Counted from the stretch's first letter, positions 46,832-59,978 are shown. The stretch: DNA of 64,000 nt from Candidula unifasciata (GCA_905116865.2 CAJHNH020000205.1:81094-145093); one strand, 5' to 3'. Notes: generated by a model not told the origin, from the letters alone. Numbers and translations: made by a program.

Positions 46832-47599
46832 GTTGTCATTCACAAAAGATTTTGATAGCTTAACATGTATTATATCCTTGAACACAAAATTTCAAACTGA
46901 GGGTCCCCTAAGAGCCATATGGGTCACGTTTGTGTTATCATGAGGGCCACACACGACAACTAATTGAAGTCATTTAATACAAAATAATGCATGCAAAGGG
47001 CCTATGTGGCGCACAGGCCGCATGATTGACGTGCCTGTCCTAGAAAATGCTATGGTATAACCCTGTTTCACTATCATGCACTTAGATAGTAATAGTATGA
47101 GAACAGTTTCTACATTGTAGTTTTGCAGCTATGTTGTCAAGACTACTTGGTGCTATTTGGTTGATCATTATTTATATATCTCTGCAGTTTTATATTTTCT
47201 TTCTGGGCTCCTAGCACACAGATCAATGCTCTGCATAGAAACATATTTGTACACATTACATTTACACAAATATCAGTATGTTAAAGGATTTTGTATGTTT
47301 TCTATCAGTGTCTGTGTCTTATGTTGCACACAGATTATGTTAAGTTGCTGAAGACATGTTTCCTGAAATATGATAGCTGCAAATGAGACACTTTGAAATT
47401 GGTATATACAGTAAAGCTTTGCTAACAAGAACTCCAAGGGGACTGAAAAATCACGAGAATATATTAAAAACTTGGCATTATTATGTACGTCCCTGCCGTG
47501 ATCAAAATGTTGTTTTTGTTAGCCAAGTGTTCATCCTAAGTGTTGGGGGGGGAAAGTTAAATTTAAGAGAATCTACTTCATTGCACCGGGTTTTATCCC

Positions 47600-47765
47600 G
47601 GCTGGCCAACTGCTGATAGTGTCGCACAAAGCATGAACTCAGTAGCTCGGGGAGTATCCGTAAAAATTGCACTCATGAACCAAACTGCACAGCTGTGAAA
47701 CAAACCCATGACCTTCAGGGTGCAAGGAACAATTAGACCACTTTGCCACAGAGACCTCATCCTAA
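47600..47765 (-). mobile_element. tRNA-like SINE fragment
   Basis: The complement begins gaggtctctgtggcaaagtg and has gtcatgggtttgtttcac about 45 bases later, placed like A and B boxes of a tRNA-derived SINE, with ccgagctactgag at the end. Confidence 0.45.
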
Positions 47766-47995
47766 GTGTTCATGTTAACAAAATTTTTCTGTTGCTCAGT
47801 GATTAACTTTCTATGAATCTTTTGTGATATGTAACCTCTTTGTCCTATGCCCCCCTTAAAAAAAATGGTAAATACAAACGGTAAAGATAGTTTTTAATAT
47901 TTGGTTTTTGACGTGCAATCCTGTCAAGAAGTAAATGAACTAGCAAGTCAGTTGTGGGGGTTCCACAAAATAACTTGTTAATTCTAAATTCTCAG

Positions 47996-48210
47996 GTGAC
48001 CAGCCTGGGAGGCAGTGGTGGTGTGACTTGTGTGGGAAGTATCTGCAGAGTCGTCGGCATTATAAGGACCACCTTAACAGTGTCCATTTCAAACACTTCC
48101 CCTACGCTTGCAATTTTTGTGGCAGACAGTTTGGATACAAGAGCAATATGGTTAGACACAAACTGAAGGCCCATATGGATATGTTAAGGGATTCCAACTG
48201 GCACAGTTGA
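47996..48210 (+). CDS. Alternative terminal exon ZF-G: two C2H2 fingers
   Basis: Acceptor ttctaaattctcag (AG 47994-47995), with a weaker pyrimidine tract than the others. gt completes GGT, then 70 codons to TGA. Lead-in DQPGRQWW. Finger 1 is CDLC-x12-H-LNSV-H (helix S, R, H, D). Linker FKHFPYA. Finger 2 is CNFC-x12-H-KLKA-H, ending in His where most exons have Cys, with helix FGYKSNMVRH. The tail is MDMLRDSNWHS. It has no in-frame ATG before the first Cys. Confidence 0.92.
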
Positions 48211-51200
48211 GAGGGAATATATGAAACTGTTTTTTTTTTTCTCTGTCTCTCTTTCTGGCAATAATTTTTAGAATATCCTTCATGTCACTCCAATTTTTAA
48301 ATCAAGAAAATATTTACTTTTTCTTTGTTATATAGTTTTGGCGGCAACATATTCTAGGATGTTGAACATTGAACAAGTCATTAAATGTTTTAGTCTGACT
48401 CGTTAAGTGTGTGCTGTTACCAGCCAGTTGCTCCATCTGTCCGATCAGATCTAATGATAATGACACTGATAACTTGTTAGTCATTTTCTATTTGTCAGCC
48501 AGTTTATTGTAAAAGGTTTGCTTTTATGAAACAGTTCAGCCACATATGAAAACACGTTGGCATGATACAGAGGCATAACATCCTTTCGCTGCATGTTCTT
48601 TATGTCTGTGCAACATGTCTTTTGTGGTCTTTGCTACATGTGACAAGCACATATTGCTGTCACCTAGGTACAGTTTTGGGCGATTTTTAGCCAAAATACC
48701 TTTTTACGGCTGTTATTTGTCCGTTTACAACATGCCAAAAGGCACACGCGAGTTCTTGTTCCCAATAGGTCAAAATGGAGTTCTACTTTTCTGTAGAAAC
48801 TCGGATTATCCAAAGGTCATGGGTTCAAATTATGATGTTATGGATTTTTCTCAGTGTCTTTGGCTCCCAGTTTGAACCAACCTTAACCCAACAAGACCTG
48901 AAGCACTGAACCTAACTGTCCCTGTAACCTGAGCTCCTGGGCATTACCACGAAAAAACCAACATGATATACAAAAATATTAGTTACATGCAAACGAGTTG
49001 CTAGATTATGATGAAACTTGGAGACATTGTACTTTTATCTAGTGCCAATATTCCACCTTTGTGTGCCAATTCACTCATCAGGATCACCTTTGTTTCACAA
49101 AGTGAACACCAGATGTTGCCGTTTGATGAACACCCCCTTTTCCTACTATCGATCTATTTCAAGATTTATAATTTTCAAGATTTTCCTCATCATTCCCGCT
49201 CTCACTGACAGTGTCACTTCAAGAACGCATTCTTTATGAAATTATCACAGATAATGAATATATATATATATCACAGAGTCTGAATAAACCAAAGTATCGA
49301 TCACCTGTTGGACTGTGAAAAGTCTAGAACTTGGTTCATCCGCTGCTAGTTTCATTGTGAATTTTCAGAATTTGTCCAATTAAAACAACAAATATAATCC
49401 AAACATTTGCAATGTCCAACAAAGAGGATTGATAACGATTGGGTGGTTATTTTTAGTCTGTGGCACATCGTTTTCCCGCACTGCGCAAAAAGCCAAAAAT
49501 TAGGGCCAGCGGTATAGAGACAGGTTAAGAAATTCCCGGTGAACCGGGCCAGCGGTCTGGTAGGGTTAATGGGCACCAAATAAAAGTTGTAGGAAGTGAG
49601 GTGGTCGGCTGTATACTGACCGCATCACCCACTGTGTGCTGATTAGTCTATAAAATAAGATCTAGCCCTGTATGCCAAGTGCATCTGAAGGCATCGAAAA
49701 GGATCCTTTACTTTTATTTTATTTAATTTTCATAAGGACCTCAATGTTCAAATGCACTTTTTCTGTAAAACAAGATGTGGCACTTCGGTGACTTCAGCAA
49801 GAAGCGACAGTAATATAGAAGAGGCTTTATGCTGTCGCCAATATTCCTTTTGGTTAAAGAATTTTCAACTGTGTATCATAAGCTATTATCCCATGAAGTT
49901 ATATGGTTTTATCTTAGAATTATATGGTGTTTAAACATTCTGATTGTTCCATGATTGTAGACAAAGTATATACACTCTAGTATGAGTTAACTGTGAATGT
50001 AGAAAACTGATCTGGCAGTAGTGCAGCAGCTAGCCTTTCTTACCTGTCTAGGGTTTGAGTATTCATGGGGAATTTTTTTTTAAAGTGTACCTGAGGTCAA
50101 TCCCGCCAAAATAGTGCAAGGAAGGACTTTAGGGAGTAAAGATGGTCAGCATAATATTGATTCTGTTGCCCATTAAGTGTCGATATCTTTGTAAAACTAT
50201 TTGTAACTACATATATTAGTCTAGCTTCATATGTTTGGTGCATCTAAGGCAAAAAAAAGTCTTTTACTTCTGTTACAGAAAATTGCTCCCAGTTGCAAAA
50301 GTTCATATTTTGCTTGTGCATTGCAGATATTTCATTTGTTTATTCTGTTGTCCTTTATCCGTCACGGTTTGTCAGTTGTGTCTAAATTCACTCAATAGGT
50401 CTAGAATTAATGAGAAATTCATTTTAGGTTTTCTTCATACATTGCACTAGCCCCCTGACAGGTAGATAATTGGTAACCTGCTTTGTGAAAGCCTTCTCAT
50501 TTTAGATTGTGCTTCACACGGTTGAACTCATCTCACACATAAAGAGAAAGGATTACCTACTTTGTGAAAGCCTTTTTTCAAATTTATACTCATGATCTTT
50601 GAAACAGTTCAAAGGCCATTATTTACTCAGTAAAATTCTACTAGTCGTAATCCTGTATGGCATAAATGGAAACTGACTAGAATATTCCTGTAAGTGAGAA
50701 TTCATCAGAAAATATTAATATTGCTTTTATATTTTCACATGGTTGCACTTATGTTGAATACTAGTGTATCTGATTATTGTCTTGCCTACACCTTAGACTG
50801 GAATTGAAAGAACATGTTAGTGCTATGCAAAATGTCTGTTTAGTTTCCAGTTTTGACATGTGGTGTTGAATGAAGCTCAGAAAGAATCTGTTGTATAATT
50901 GATTCTATCTGGTTTAATGTGTGCATTTAGTTGGAAGAAGAGATGCTTGTGCACTGTATGACACCAGTGTCTTTGTTATTTAATTGTGTGAGTTTGTATT
51001 GGTCCTATCATTGAAATGTTCTTTTTAAAATGTTAATGTATTTTTCCCCGAGAAAAGGGGGGGGGGGGGGCGTGTCTTTTTAATTAAAACATGTTTTTGC
51101 TTTAGTTATAAGAAACTGACATTTCAAAAAAAAAATTAATTAAAATTTGAAAAGAATATTTTCTATTGTTTTCTTATTTGTTTCTGTATAACTGTCATGT

Positions 51201-51289
51201 GCCCAGTTATTAATATTCTGTCTCTCTCTCTTTTTTTTTTTGTCAACGATGTTTTGCACACATGTCCTAGTATATTATGGCAAAGGTGT

Positions 51290-51525
51290 TAGATATCGCT
51301 TCAGAACAGACCTGAGTGTAGCAGTAAAACAGCATTAGATGTAGCTTCAGTTCAGACCTGAATGCAGCAATAAAATAGCATTTGGGTGTAGATGTGTAGA
51401 TCTAAGTGTAGCAGTAAAACAGCATTAGATATAGCTTTAGTGTAGATCTAAGTGTAGCAATAAAACAGCATTAGAGGTAGCTTCAGCACAGACCTAGCAT
51501 TAGATGTAGCTTCACTACAGACCTG
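51290..51525. repeat. Degenerate tandem repeat, about 45-55 bp unit
   Basis: Four to five copies built on cagcattagatgtagcttca and cagacctgagtgtagcagta. Non-coding. Confidence 0.85.
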
Positions 51526-52489
51526 AGCAGTGACCAACACCATGAATGAAGAAAAAGAAGACTTCTTACAGCTAACTTTTGAATACAGTACATAGCATGC
51601 CTCTGGTGACATAATTGGGATGGGAACATCTAACTCCTCTATATGATGCTTTACAGCATAAGCAGTAGGACAAGAAAAAAGTATTTTTCTTTAAATTCCA
51701 TCATGGCACATCAGTCACATTTTCTTCTTACAATTTTTCCTTTTAAAGGGCAGTTGGCGTATTGTATTTTGGGTTACAATTAGGATATCTGCGTCTTTCA
51801 GCCTAAAACATCCAATTTCAGCTTTAGCCTAATTAGTCGCCTTTTACAGCAATCTTGTTTAGTGATAGTGAGTCTTCTCTTCCCCCCCCCCCCCCCCCCA
51901 CCCCTTCTCCAAAGGGAGGGGGGGCTTCTAAACCTACACAAGACATGTGATCAATAGCGCTCTAATCTCATAGTCTTTGCCCATTAGTGCAGGGGTGACA
52001 GCATGTACTGTACAAGACACACCAGATTCAGCACTGTATGACTTATTCCCAAATATGTCAAATCTGCTACCTGGGCATCACTTTTTAAATTACTAGGGCT
52101 TGATTAATGAACTAGTGGTGTAGTTCCTGGACAAGACTTAGCAGTTTATAGTAAGGACATTTTAAAGGTTAAGAATAGTAAATGGGAGAAGCACCGTAAG
52201 GGGTAGATTCATTAGAGGGCTAAAGCACACGCCAGTTAACAGTTGACTACCTCTTGTATATGTATAGAGCAGTGGTGGGCAACATTTTAGGTTTGAGGGC
52301 TGCTCTAAAGTCTACAGACCATGGGCTACCATTCACGACTTGTGGGGCAACTAGTAGACTACAGCCAGTCTGTTGGACAGCCCTGTTATAAGGGCATTAG
52401 TATTCTTTTAATAGTCCATGCCGTGCAGTGTTTGAAATCATGTCTATCTACAGACTTATGTTTTGTGTACTTTGAGTCATTTCTGACAC

Positions 52490-52650
52490 AGGTGATCTTC
52501 CATGCCATGTTGTCAAACTACAGCATATTCTCTCTCGGTTTACCTTTGCCTCTTGTCCCCTCTAACTTTCCCACCGTCCTGTTTTCTCCTTCTCATGATG
52601 TGACCAAAGAATGTAGATTCATTAGGTATTTGTTGAAAACAAATATGAGC
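52490..52650 (-). mobile_element. LINE tail fragment, mate of 780-1145
   Basis: Shares gatc.tccatgccatg, ctaactttcccaccgtc and gtgaccaaagaatgtagatt with the first fragment. Decayed. Confidence 0.65.
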
Positions 52651-54124
52651 CAAAAAAGCACAGATATCATAGCTTAGTTGTAAACCACAACACAGTGTGG
52701 CAATCACCCTTTTAAGGGCAAGTGCAGAAGAAGAAGATACAGATGTTCTTCTATACCATGTTGCCAGACTGTCAAAAATCTAATTTGTTAATCTTTGTCA
52801 ATGAATAATAAAGCAGTTATTGGAAGTCTTGGCTGCCTGTCTTGCTCATGTTATCACAATTTTGATGTCACTGCACACTGGCCAATTCCCATGCATGCTC
52901 ACTCTTCTGGTGCAGCAGCCACTCCAGGGTACCTCCAGTGAATGTTTTCATGAGGAGCTGGTTATAGTGTCTACTGTCTCATCCTTGAAGGATGCATAGA
53001 TGTGTTCCACCATACTTTACTCCCATGTTACGCTATTGTGTTAGTGTCAGAGATCCATCGTTATCCCCTGACCTAATCCCTACAGTGTTGATGATATCTG
53101 CTCTGTCCAAGTTTCTTTTCACGAGTGTAATGGTGCAGTGCTTACCAGTTCGTCTTCTCGTGCGTTATTTTTCTTTGTGGCGTGGCCACATATATAGAGC
53201 CAGGTGATGGAGGTTAATTGCGATTTCCAAATGCTTTCTACTCATTCACTAAACATTGTCTTACTCCGTTCATAGCTAGCTGTTGTATAGCTAGCTATGT
53301 ACAGTTTGTGTTGTAGTAATCATGGTTCACTATGATGACCCATTTTAAAGTTTTTCTTTTTCTTCTGTAGAATATAGAGTAGCTATCTAGAACACTGCCT
53401 AAATTCTTTGAAGTTGATAATCTTCATACCTAGTCACTGATTGTAGTACTATAAAACAGCTGTAGCAAGTATGTGACCGCCTTTGATTTTTAATAATTAC
53501 TTTTGCAACATGCAGATGTTAAACTAACAGTTGTGTGGTCAATGAGAAAGAATTAGGCCTGAGATTGGTAACTTAAATAAATGGGAAACTGAAATAGTAT
53601 TAAACTGCATGTCAGTATTGATAACAAATGCAGCACAGGTCAAGTTGTTCCTGATTTCTTGAATGGATTCATTTTAAAAGTCTCATAATCTCACAAGAAG
53701 TGAACTAACTGAACACTGTGATTGGAACCCACAGGGTCAGAGAAATTAAGGCATATCAAAAAACACATGGAACTAGAGACGAGGTTATAAAGGTTGTGAG
53801 AACATGCGATAGTGAAGGAAATGATGACTTGATGTCAGCTGGTTGGGGGCTTATGCTGCACTATGGAATGAAGGGCAGAAGAAGAAGAACCCACGAATAG
53901 GATGCTCAACAAGGGGAAAGGAGAAGAAGGTTATTTTGCTATTGCTCACTGAACAGTCAGCTCTTGATACCTGTTAAAACCAACACAATGCAGGCTGCTG
54001 CTAAATCGCCAACAGCTGTGATCAAACCCAGCACCATGGAATTACAAAGTAAGTTCGCAGCGTTTAAGCCTTAGACATTGACAAGGGAAGGGAAAATATG
54101 GGCAAAAGTACACCTAGAGTCTAA

Positions 54125-54370
54125 TCCCCTCTCTTGGCCAACAGTTTTGCCTGGTTATATTGTACTTGGGACAGTCTTAGAGGACATGATCTGTTGTCTC
54201 AGGTGCCAATCCACATGTGCACATGGCTGATTTGCTGATCTTAAATTTTGTAAACAGGTAGCTTCAGAGTTGATTGGGCTCTGTTCTAAGACGTATAATA
54301 TGACTTGTTCTGGTCTGTCCATAATATGGTAATTGTCTTGTGCCACAAAAGGCAATGAAAAACAAGAATC
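54125..54370 (-). mobile_element. LINE 3' end (zinc knuckle), copy 2
   Basis: The minus strand reads ISKSAMCTCGLAPETTDHVL, a stop, then DCPKYN: the C-x-C-x8-H-x4-C knuckle typical of LINE polymerase termini. A diverged copy is at 29285-29520. Confidence 0.7.
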
Positions 54371-54530
54371 CACAGTGTTTCAAGTAAGGGAGAGAGGAAG
54401 AGAATTGAAACAGAAAAAAAATAGATTCAGCTGTTTAACACCTTGAATATGTCCACACAGCCAGGTGTTGTAACTAATTCCCAACATTGATAGAAAGAGA
54501 GGCACTGAATGAGTACATTTTTCTCCCCAG

Positions 54531-54760
54531 ATTTTAGCCTGAAACTGAATAGAGGATATAACTGCAAAATCTGTGGGAAATTATACAAAAAGCTACTGCA
54601 TCTTAGCGAACACATGGACAGTGTGCACTTGAAGAACTCACCCTACCAGTGTGAACATTGTGGCAAGCAGTTCTCATACAAGGGCAGCTGGGTCCGTCAC
54701 ATGAAGACAGTGTGTCTCAACTTTCAGTTACAGTTGACTTGTGCTTCAGGTTTTCAGTGA
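54531..54760 (+). CDS. Alternative terminal exon ZF-H: C2H2 + C2HC fingers
   Basis: Acceptor tacatttttctccccag (AG 54529-54530), one of the strongest in the array. at completes GAT, then 75 codons to TGA. Lead-in FSLKLNRGYN. Finger 1 is CKIC-x12-H-MDSV-H (helix K, L, H, E). Linker LKNSPYQ. Finger 2 is CEHC-x12-H-MKTV-C with four residues before the Cys, helix FSYKGSWVRH. The tail is LNFQLQLTCASGFQ. Confidence 0.92.
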
Positions 54761-55162
54761 TGTGGACAGGTAGTTGGAGAACAGCTGAATCTAAGTGTAT
54801 AGTTTTTTACAGGAGTCTACAGGCAGGCGTGTCATATTGCTTGAATTTTGTAAATTATACTTCTTCTTTGCATTCGGTTTCATATGCTCAGAGCATACCA
54901 TCAGGTGGGCTGCCTCTCTGAACTCACATGTCAGTTTCAAGTCCTTCATGGTTCCCTATCGCTTGCTCTGCACACGTTGCTCTTGAGGCCAGGTGTATAA
55001 TTTTCTAAATGAAAAACATCCCTCGATTCATTCCTTTTTCTCAACTTTTTAGTTAGTTGTAGGATTTGTTATTATTTTTGTGCCAATGACACATTAAGCA
55101 TACATAATTTTAAAAACAGCATCGCACCAGCTACTTTTACTTCCTAGAACCTATACTGATAG

Positions 55163-55432
55163 TGTTATATAAGGCTGGCTTTGGTCTGGGAAGGGAGTCG
55201 CCTTGGCGGATGGGAAGGTCATGGGTTCAATCCCTGTCAGAGCCTGACTTTTTTTCAAAAATGACCTTGGCTCCCCGATCGACTCAGCCTTGAGTGGGTA
55301 CCAGGTGCAGTTCCAGGAGATGAGGGCGACGGACGTGATGCTGACCACATCACCCATCTTGTGCCGATTGGTCTATAAAATATAGGTCATGCCCTATATG
55401 TCTAAAGGTGTGGAAAAGGTTCCTTTACAATT
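55163..55432 (+). mobile_element. SINE of the ctataaaatat family, copy 2
   Basis: A tRNA-like head (ctgggaagggagtcgcc, then catgggttcaatccctg as box B) and a body through tgagtgggtaccaggtgcag and ggtctataaaatataggtc to aggttccttta. The most complete copy of this family here. Confidence 0.7.
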
Positions 55433-55941
55433 CTCCTTCATGTTTATTTTGAAACCAAAGATCCTCAGCTTGTTTTGACTGTCATCCCATTTTAAAGAAA
55501 ATTTATGCAAGAGCCTTTTAGATCTTATCTACCTTGTTCAAGTGAGCAAACAGAGGTTACTACCGCTACTTGGATCCTTCTAGAACCACAGAGAATGGTA
55601 TTGCTCATTTTAGGAAACAGCTTCAAATTAACAAATATTTGTGTCTAAAGTAAAAATAAAAATAGTAAGCGGCTGTAGAAACTAAAGTAAGAATCAGATA
55701 GAGGAAGTTAAATATAAAATTGTGTCATAAAAGAGTCAATGATGCACATGATATAGATCACACACAGAAAGGAACCCGGAAATACCAACCCAGGCAAGAA
55801 ATACCTGAAGAAGTCAGAAGTGTCTGACAAAGAAGCAAAAAATATCGCAGCCATGCTGTAAACTGTCACATGACAATTGTGCCCTTAAATTAACTTTTAA
55901 AGATTTAAAACAAAACAAAAAGATAATAAAGGACCTTTCTC

Positions 55942-56131
55942 ATGCAGTTGATGCCTATGGTGCTAGATCCATATCTTTTATTGACAAGTTCGGGGCTTAA
56001 TGGAAAGTCAAGATCCTTAGAGGGGTGGGGATCTAGTGAATATCAAACTGCCAGTAAAACGCAAAATAAATATCAAAGGGTACATACACACAAACCATGT
56101 GAACCAAGTGAGGTTGAGGATATGATCTCAG
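55942..56131 (+). CDS. Candidate alternative or first exon inside the array
   Basis: The frame from ATG 55942 is open for 63 codons with protein-like composition (DPYLLLTSSGLNGKSRS, GWGSSEYQTASKTQNK, CEPSEVEDMIS). It ends in phase 1 at a strong donor, ctcag/GTAAGC (56132). That phase fits ZF-I and ZF-J downstream. An acceptor-like tttctcatgcag ends at 55947, but entry there would be phase 0, which does not fit shared exon 2. It could therefore be an internal first exon starting at one of its Met codons, or an exon of another transcript, or a chance frame. I recognise no domain. Confidence 0.3.
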
Positions 56132-56901
56132 GTAAGCTGAAGGCAATGATTTACCAAGAGTAAAATCTAGACAATTATAACAAGGTGATACAACATAGGG
56201 TAGAATATTAGTTGTAATACGGCGACAGTTCAACTAGTAATAGTGGAATCACTTTTATATGTAAATTAACTGTGATTGGCCGAATACGGTTGCATTACAT
56301 TTTTTTTGCATGTGTAAGAACACAGACTTGAAATAAGTGATTAACTGGCAAATTTTATAGAATAACAGCAAGAATAAGAACCCAGATAGTTGACCACATG
56401 TCATAAGTGGTACAGATCTCTTTGAGTCTGGTAACTGTCTGATATGACAGACAAACAGTAATCAGCATGGTCTATGATACTGTCATTTGCCTGCTGGCAG
56501 ACATCTGCCAGGTTGGTCAGCTCTAAAATGGGTACCAGGAAAGTAAAGATGGCTGGTGGAATCGAGTGTGATTACATGGGCTTAGTACTACTGTATATAT
56601 GTGTCAGTGACATGACAGAAGTCCTTTAACCACACATACTTTTTTATCATGATAAAACTTTGTTATAGTGATAAGAAGTATTTATTTCTAATTTGTATTT
56701 GCATTGGTCAGAGAGCCTGAAAATATAATTGGGCGGCTTTCCACAACACTACCAGATTTTCTTTCTGCATAGGCAAGTTTTTTACTTTACACGTGTGGTG
56801 AAGCCGCTGCAAATTTTGCAAACAATTAAAAACATTGATCAATGATATTTACCCTGATGATTCCTGTTAATGTTTTCCTTATGACAAATGTTTTGCTGTT
56901 T

Positions 56902-57158
56902 TATTAATATCCTACCCCAGATGACGTGACAGGACAGTCCAAAATCTTAGAGAGGTGGTAAGACTGGGTTTCCTAACTTGCTGATGCTTTTAATGACCCC
57001 AAAACATGTAGAACTGGCCCTAACCCTAACCCGCCTACATTCCACGAGAGAGTGCAGCCTAGGTCCCACGACTGCATGCAGCCTATCTACCACCCCCTGA
57101 AATATTAGTCTGTTCCATGACCTGTGGATTTCCCCTGTTTGGGGTAGGATATTAATAA
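56902..57158. mobile_element. MITE with 18-bp inverted ends
   Basis: ttattaatatcctacccca on the left and tggggtaggatattaataa on the right bound 255 bases. The centre has ccctaaccctaacccgcc and gcctaggtcccacga, which also occur in the centre of the foldback at 3748-4067. Confidence 0.8.
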
Positions 57159-57367
57159 AGCACTGATGTTTTATTGATTGATTGTATTAGTATTCTCATT
57201 CATATCAGGCATTAATATTAATGCTTGTAAGTTAGGTTAAAGGGGTTAGAAAAACAGTCTTTGCAATTGAAGCTCTAATTCTTGAAAGACTGCTGTCATT
57301 TACTAAATGGGTTCTGGGTTGGCAGCATCATAGTGTGAGTGGAAATTTCTGCTTTGTTTTTGCCTTA

Positions 57368-57611
57368 TTAAACTCTTTCAGTACCGAACATCTCACTATA
57401 CATTTCCTGGTTGTTGCAAAGATATTGTAATGTCCTTTGCTGTTAGCAGTCACACACAGATGTTATAATAACCCTTTATAAATGTTTTATTAGTTTGTCT
57501 ATTTCTACACTAAAGTTTGCACACCTCCTTCAGACTAGCATTTATAAATTTTAAACTCAACTCTTTGAATAGGAGGAGTTACAAATAAATGCTTGGAACT
57601 GAAAGCATTAA
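57368..57611. mobile_element. TTAA-flanked piggyBac-like MITE
   Basis: TTAAactctttcagtaccgaa and ggaactgaaagcaTTAA form imperfect inverted ends at TTAA sites, similar to the elements at 44330 and 45721. Confidence 0.65.
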
Positions 57612-57884
57612 GGGGCAGTATATTTTGATATGGTTGATTTGTGCACTATAAAGACTTTTGGGTTTCACCTGGACTGTTCAGTGTTATATGAATGTTTTCT
57701 GTTGGACATTTGAATATCATAAATGTTACGTGCATTTGATTGCTTGTACTTCCCTTGTTGTCTTGATTACATTGTTAGAATGTGTGTTTTCAGCTGCAAT
57801 TGAAATCTGGTTTTGTGATTTTTTTCTTTTTCGTCTATTATTCACACTGAGAAAATAGAACAATCAGGTTGTCTCTTCTTTCTT

Positions 57885-58185
57885 TTCTTCTACTTCGCAT
57901 CCACCAGCTGTAAACTCTGGCAAAAAATTATTGTTTTCATCCACCTCTGGACTTTAGACTTGTTCCGGAGCCTGAGTGTTGTGTGCACATCTGTTTCACA
58001 TATCTGACTTATTTGTATGCAGACTGTTGGTTCTTTGTCTCTCAGGCAGATGCACTTCGAATTTGAATTAAACACCCAATTAGTTGACTCTTTCAACCTA
58101 CTTGTTGGGAAGGCAGTGGGTCTGTTCTTGTTTTTTTTTTTTTCACACTTGGGCCCCATAGCCCACACAGGAAGTCTCTTTTTCA
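57885..58185 (+). mobile_element. Dispersed 280-bp element, copy 5 of 5
   Basis: Begins near cttctacttcgcatccacca, includes cagactgttggttctttgtc and ttagttgactcttt, and ends near cttgggcccc. Same family as 28705-29000. Confidence 0.75.
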
Positions 58186-59499
58186 ATATTTGCTCCATGC
58201 ATTAACAGGACTGTTTTAAACTTTTTATGGTCTCTAGTTTCAGTATCTGTTTTGTATGTATATCACTAAATGTGCAAATTTTGGCAAACTATCTTTTATC
58301 AGAAACATAATGTTGAAAGTGATGACGTAAATAAATAAGCGTTACCGCAGTCAAGCTGGTTGCAAGAAATGCTTAATATAACACACAATGTGACTTAAAA
58401 GCTCAACAGAGGGAATGGAAAAGACGCACACAAAAACAGCTGAAGGTTTCAGCCAAAGTCTTTATCAACAGAGTATTAAATACAGCACAAACTGTGACTA
58501 GAAAACTCAACAGGGCTAATAATAAAAAAACCAAGGTCAGCATGAAACCAAGAAGTCACACTGATAATGTTGAAAGTGACTTACCATGTTCTAACCCAAA
58601 AAAAAATGATGTGTGTTTGGCAGCGTACATTTCCCTAGGGCTAACTACAGTCATAATTGATTATGATTAAAGCAATTGCTGACCACCTTGCAGTCTTCTG
58701 TCTTTGTCTTCAAAGGTGTATTTGGCATGTTGTTTTGTGGTGTATAGCTAGGGTGTGATGAATGCACTTTTCCGCTCAACGCATCCAGTTTCAGAAAACT
58801 ATTGACCACTTCATATTTATACTGTGTGCATAATAAATACCTTGGCTGATATGATTAAGGGGTTAGGAAGGGCTTGTTGGGTGTCTATTCTAGTTTTCCT
58901 CCTAAAGTGGTTCATATTTATGTTACTGTGTTTCTCCAAGTATAAGATGATCCTGTGTGTAAGATCTACCTTGATTTTGGGACAGAACAATTTTGAAAAT
59001 TGTGTGATTACATACAATTATTTAACTCACATTTAATTTATCACAAAATCCAGAAACGCCTCACTGTGTCAAGACTCTCATACATATGATAGCTTGTCTT
59101 CATCTCTGTCTGATGATAAATTACTGTCTTCATTTATTGCCTCGTCCTCAATTCCATATGTACGATTTGAAATGCCACACTTCTTGAATGACTTGACAGT
59201 AATCTCAATCTTCACTTTATCCCAGAATTGTATACCCTGGTTCAAACTTCTTCTACAGCTGCTTTCTTCTCACCACCTGCTGATGTCATATTGTTCCCTG
59301 AAGACTTCATCCATTAGTTTTATGTGTCTCTCCTGGCAACTTTTTCTGTCACCCCTGAGCAGGCATTCCCAAATTAGATCCTGTACAGGAAAATTTCTTT
59401 AAAAAAAAAAAAAGAGAATTAGTTGGTAAAAATCAGCTACCATTGTACAAGAGGCACAATGTTTTTAGAACCTATATTTTTAAAATTATTATTAATTGA

Positions 59500-59880
59500 G
59501 ACTTATACTAGGGGAAATATGATAGTTTCCACATACAAAGGGTGTTTGCTGAGAAAGGGAACCTGAGCACTTATGAGTTGAAAGATTCTCCGTGAGTGGT
59601 GATGTCAATAAAGAAGTTTTGTTTGCTAGGGGGCACGTGATGCTTGATTCATACTTTTTATAGACCAATTCGTTCTTGATGGGTGTGTCATCTTCATGCC
59701 AGCTGCCTTTACATTCCAGTAGTAGCTCTGTATCCATGTTAGGCTTTTTTCAAAATTGAACCCAAGATCTTCAGTGGCAATGAGGTCATACAAAGTGCAG
59801 TGAGGATAATCTATCCATTCATTAACAAGGTGGTGCATTCTCTCCCTATTCACCCCACTATCTTCCATTATTGAAACAGT
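59500..59880 (-). mobile_element. Possible mariner transposase fragment
   Basis: The minus strand gives ESGVNRE-like DSGVNRERMHHLV, then residues that could be the TW...Y....K region around the second catalytic Asp of mariner proteins, in two frames. The match is weak and no inverted ends were found. Confidence 0.35.
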
Positions 59881-59978
59881 TAGCAGGATTATACATTTTC
59901 TGTTTGCACTGACTCGTAATTGCTATTAGTACTTTCATTAATCAGCTCATACATAGATAACCATTTGCTCTTTCACAG

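Larger units (their letters stand above)
48211..54530 (+). other. Longest inter-exon gap in the array (ZF-G to ZF-H)
   Basis: 6.3 kb with no finger motif. Contains SINE fragments (48790-48960, 49590-49712, 50020-50270), a tandem repeat at 51290-51525, poly-G and poly-C runs (about 51056 and 51882), a LINE tail fragment (52490-52650, minus, mate of 780-1145) and a LINE 3' end (54125-54370, minus). Confidence 0.6.
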
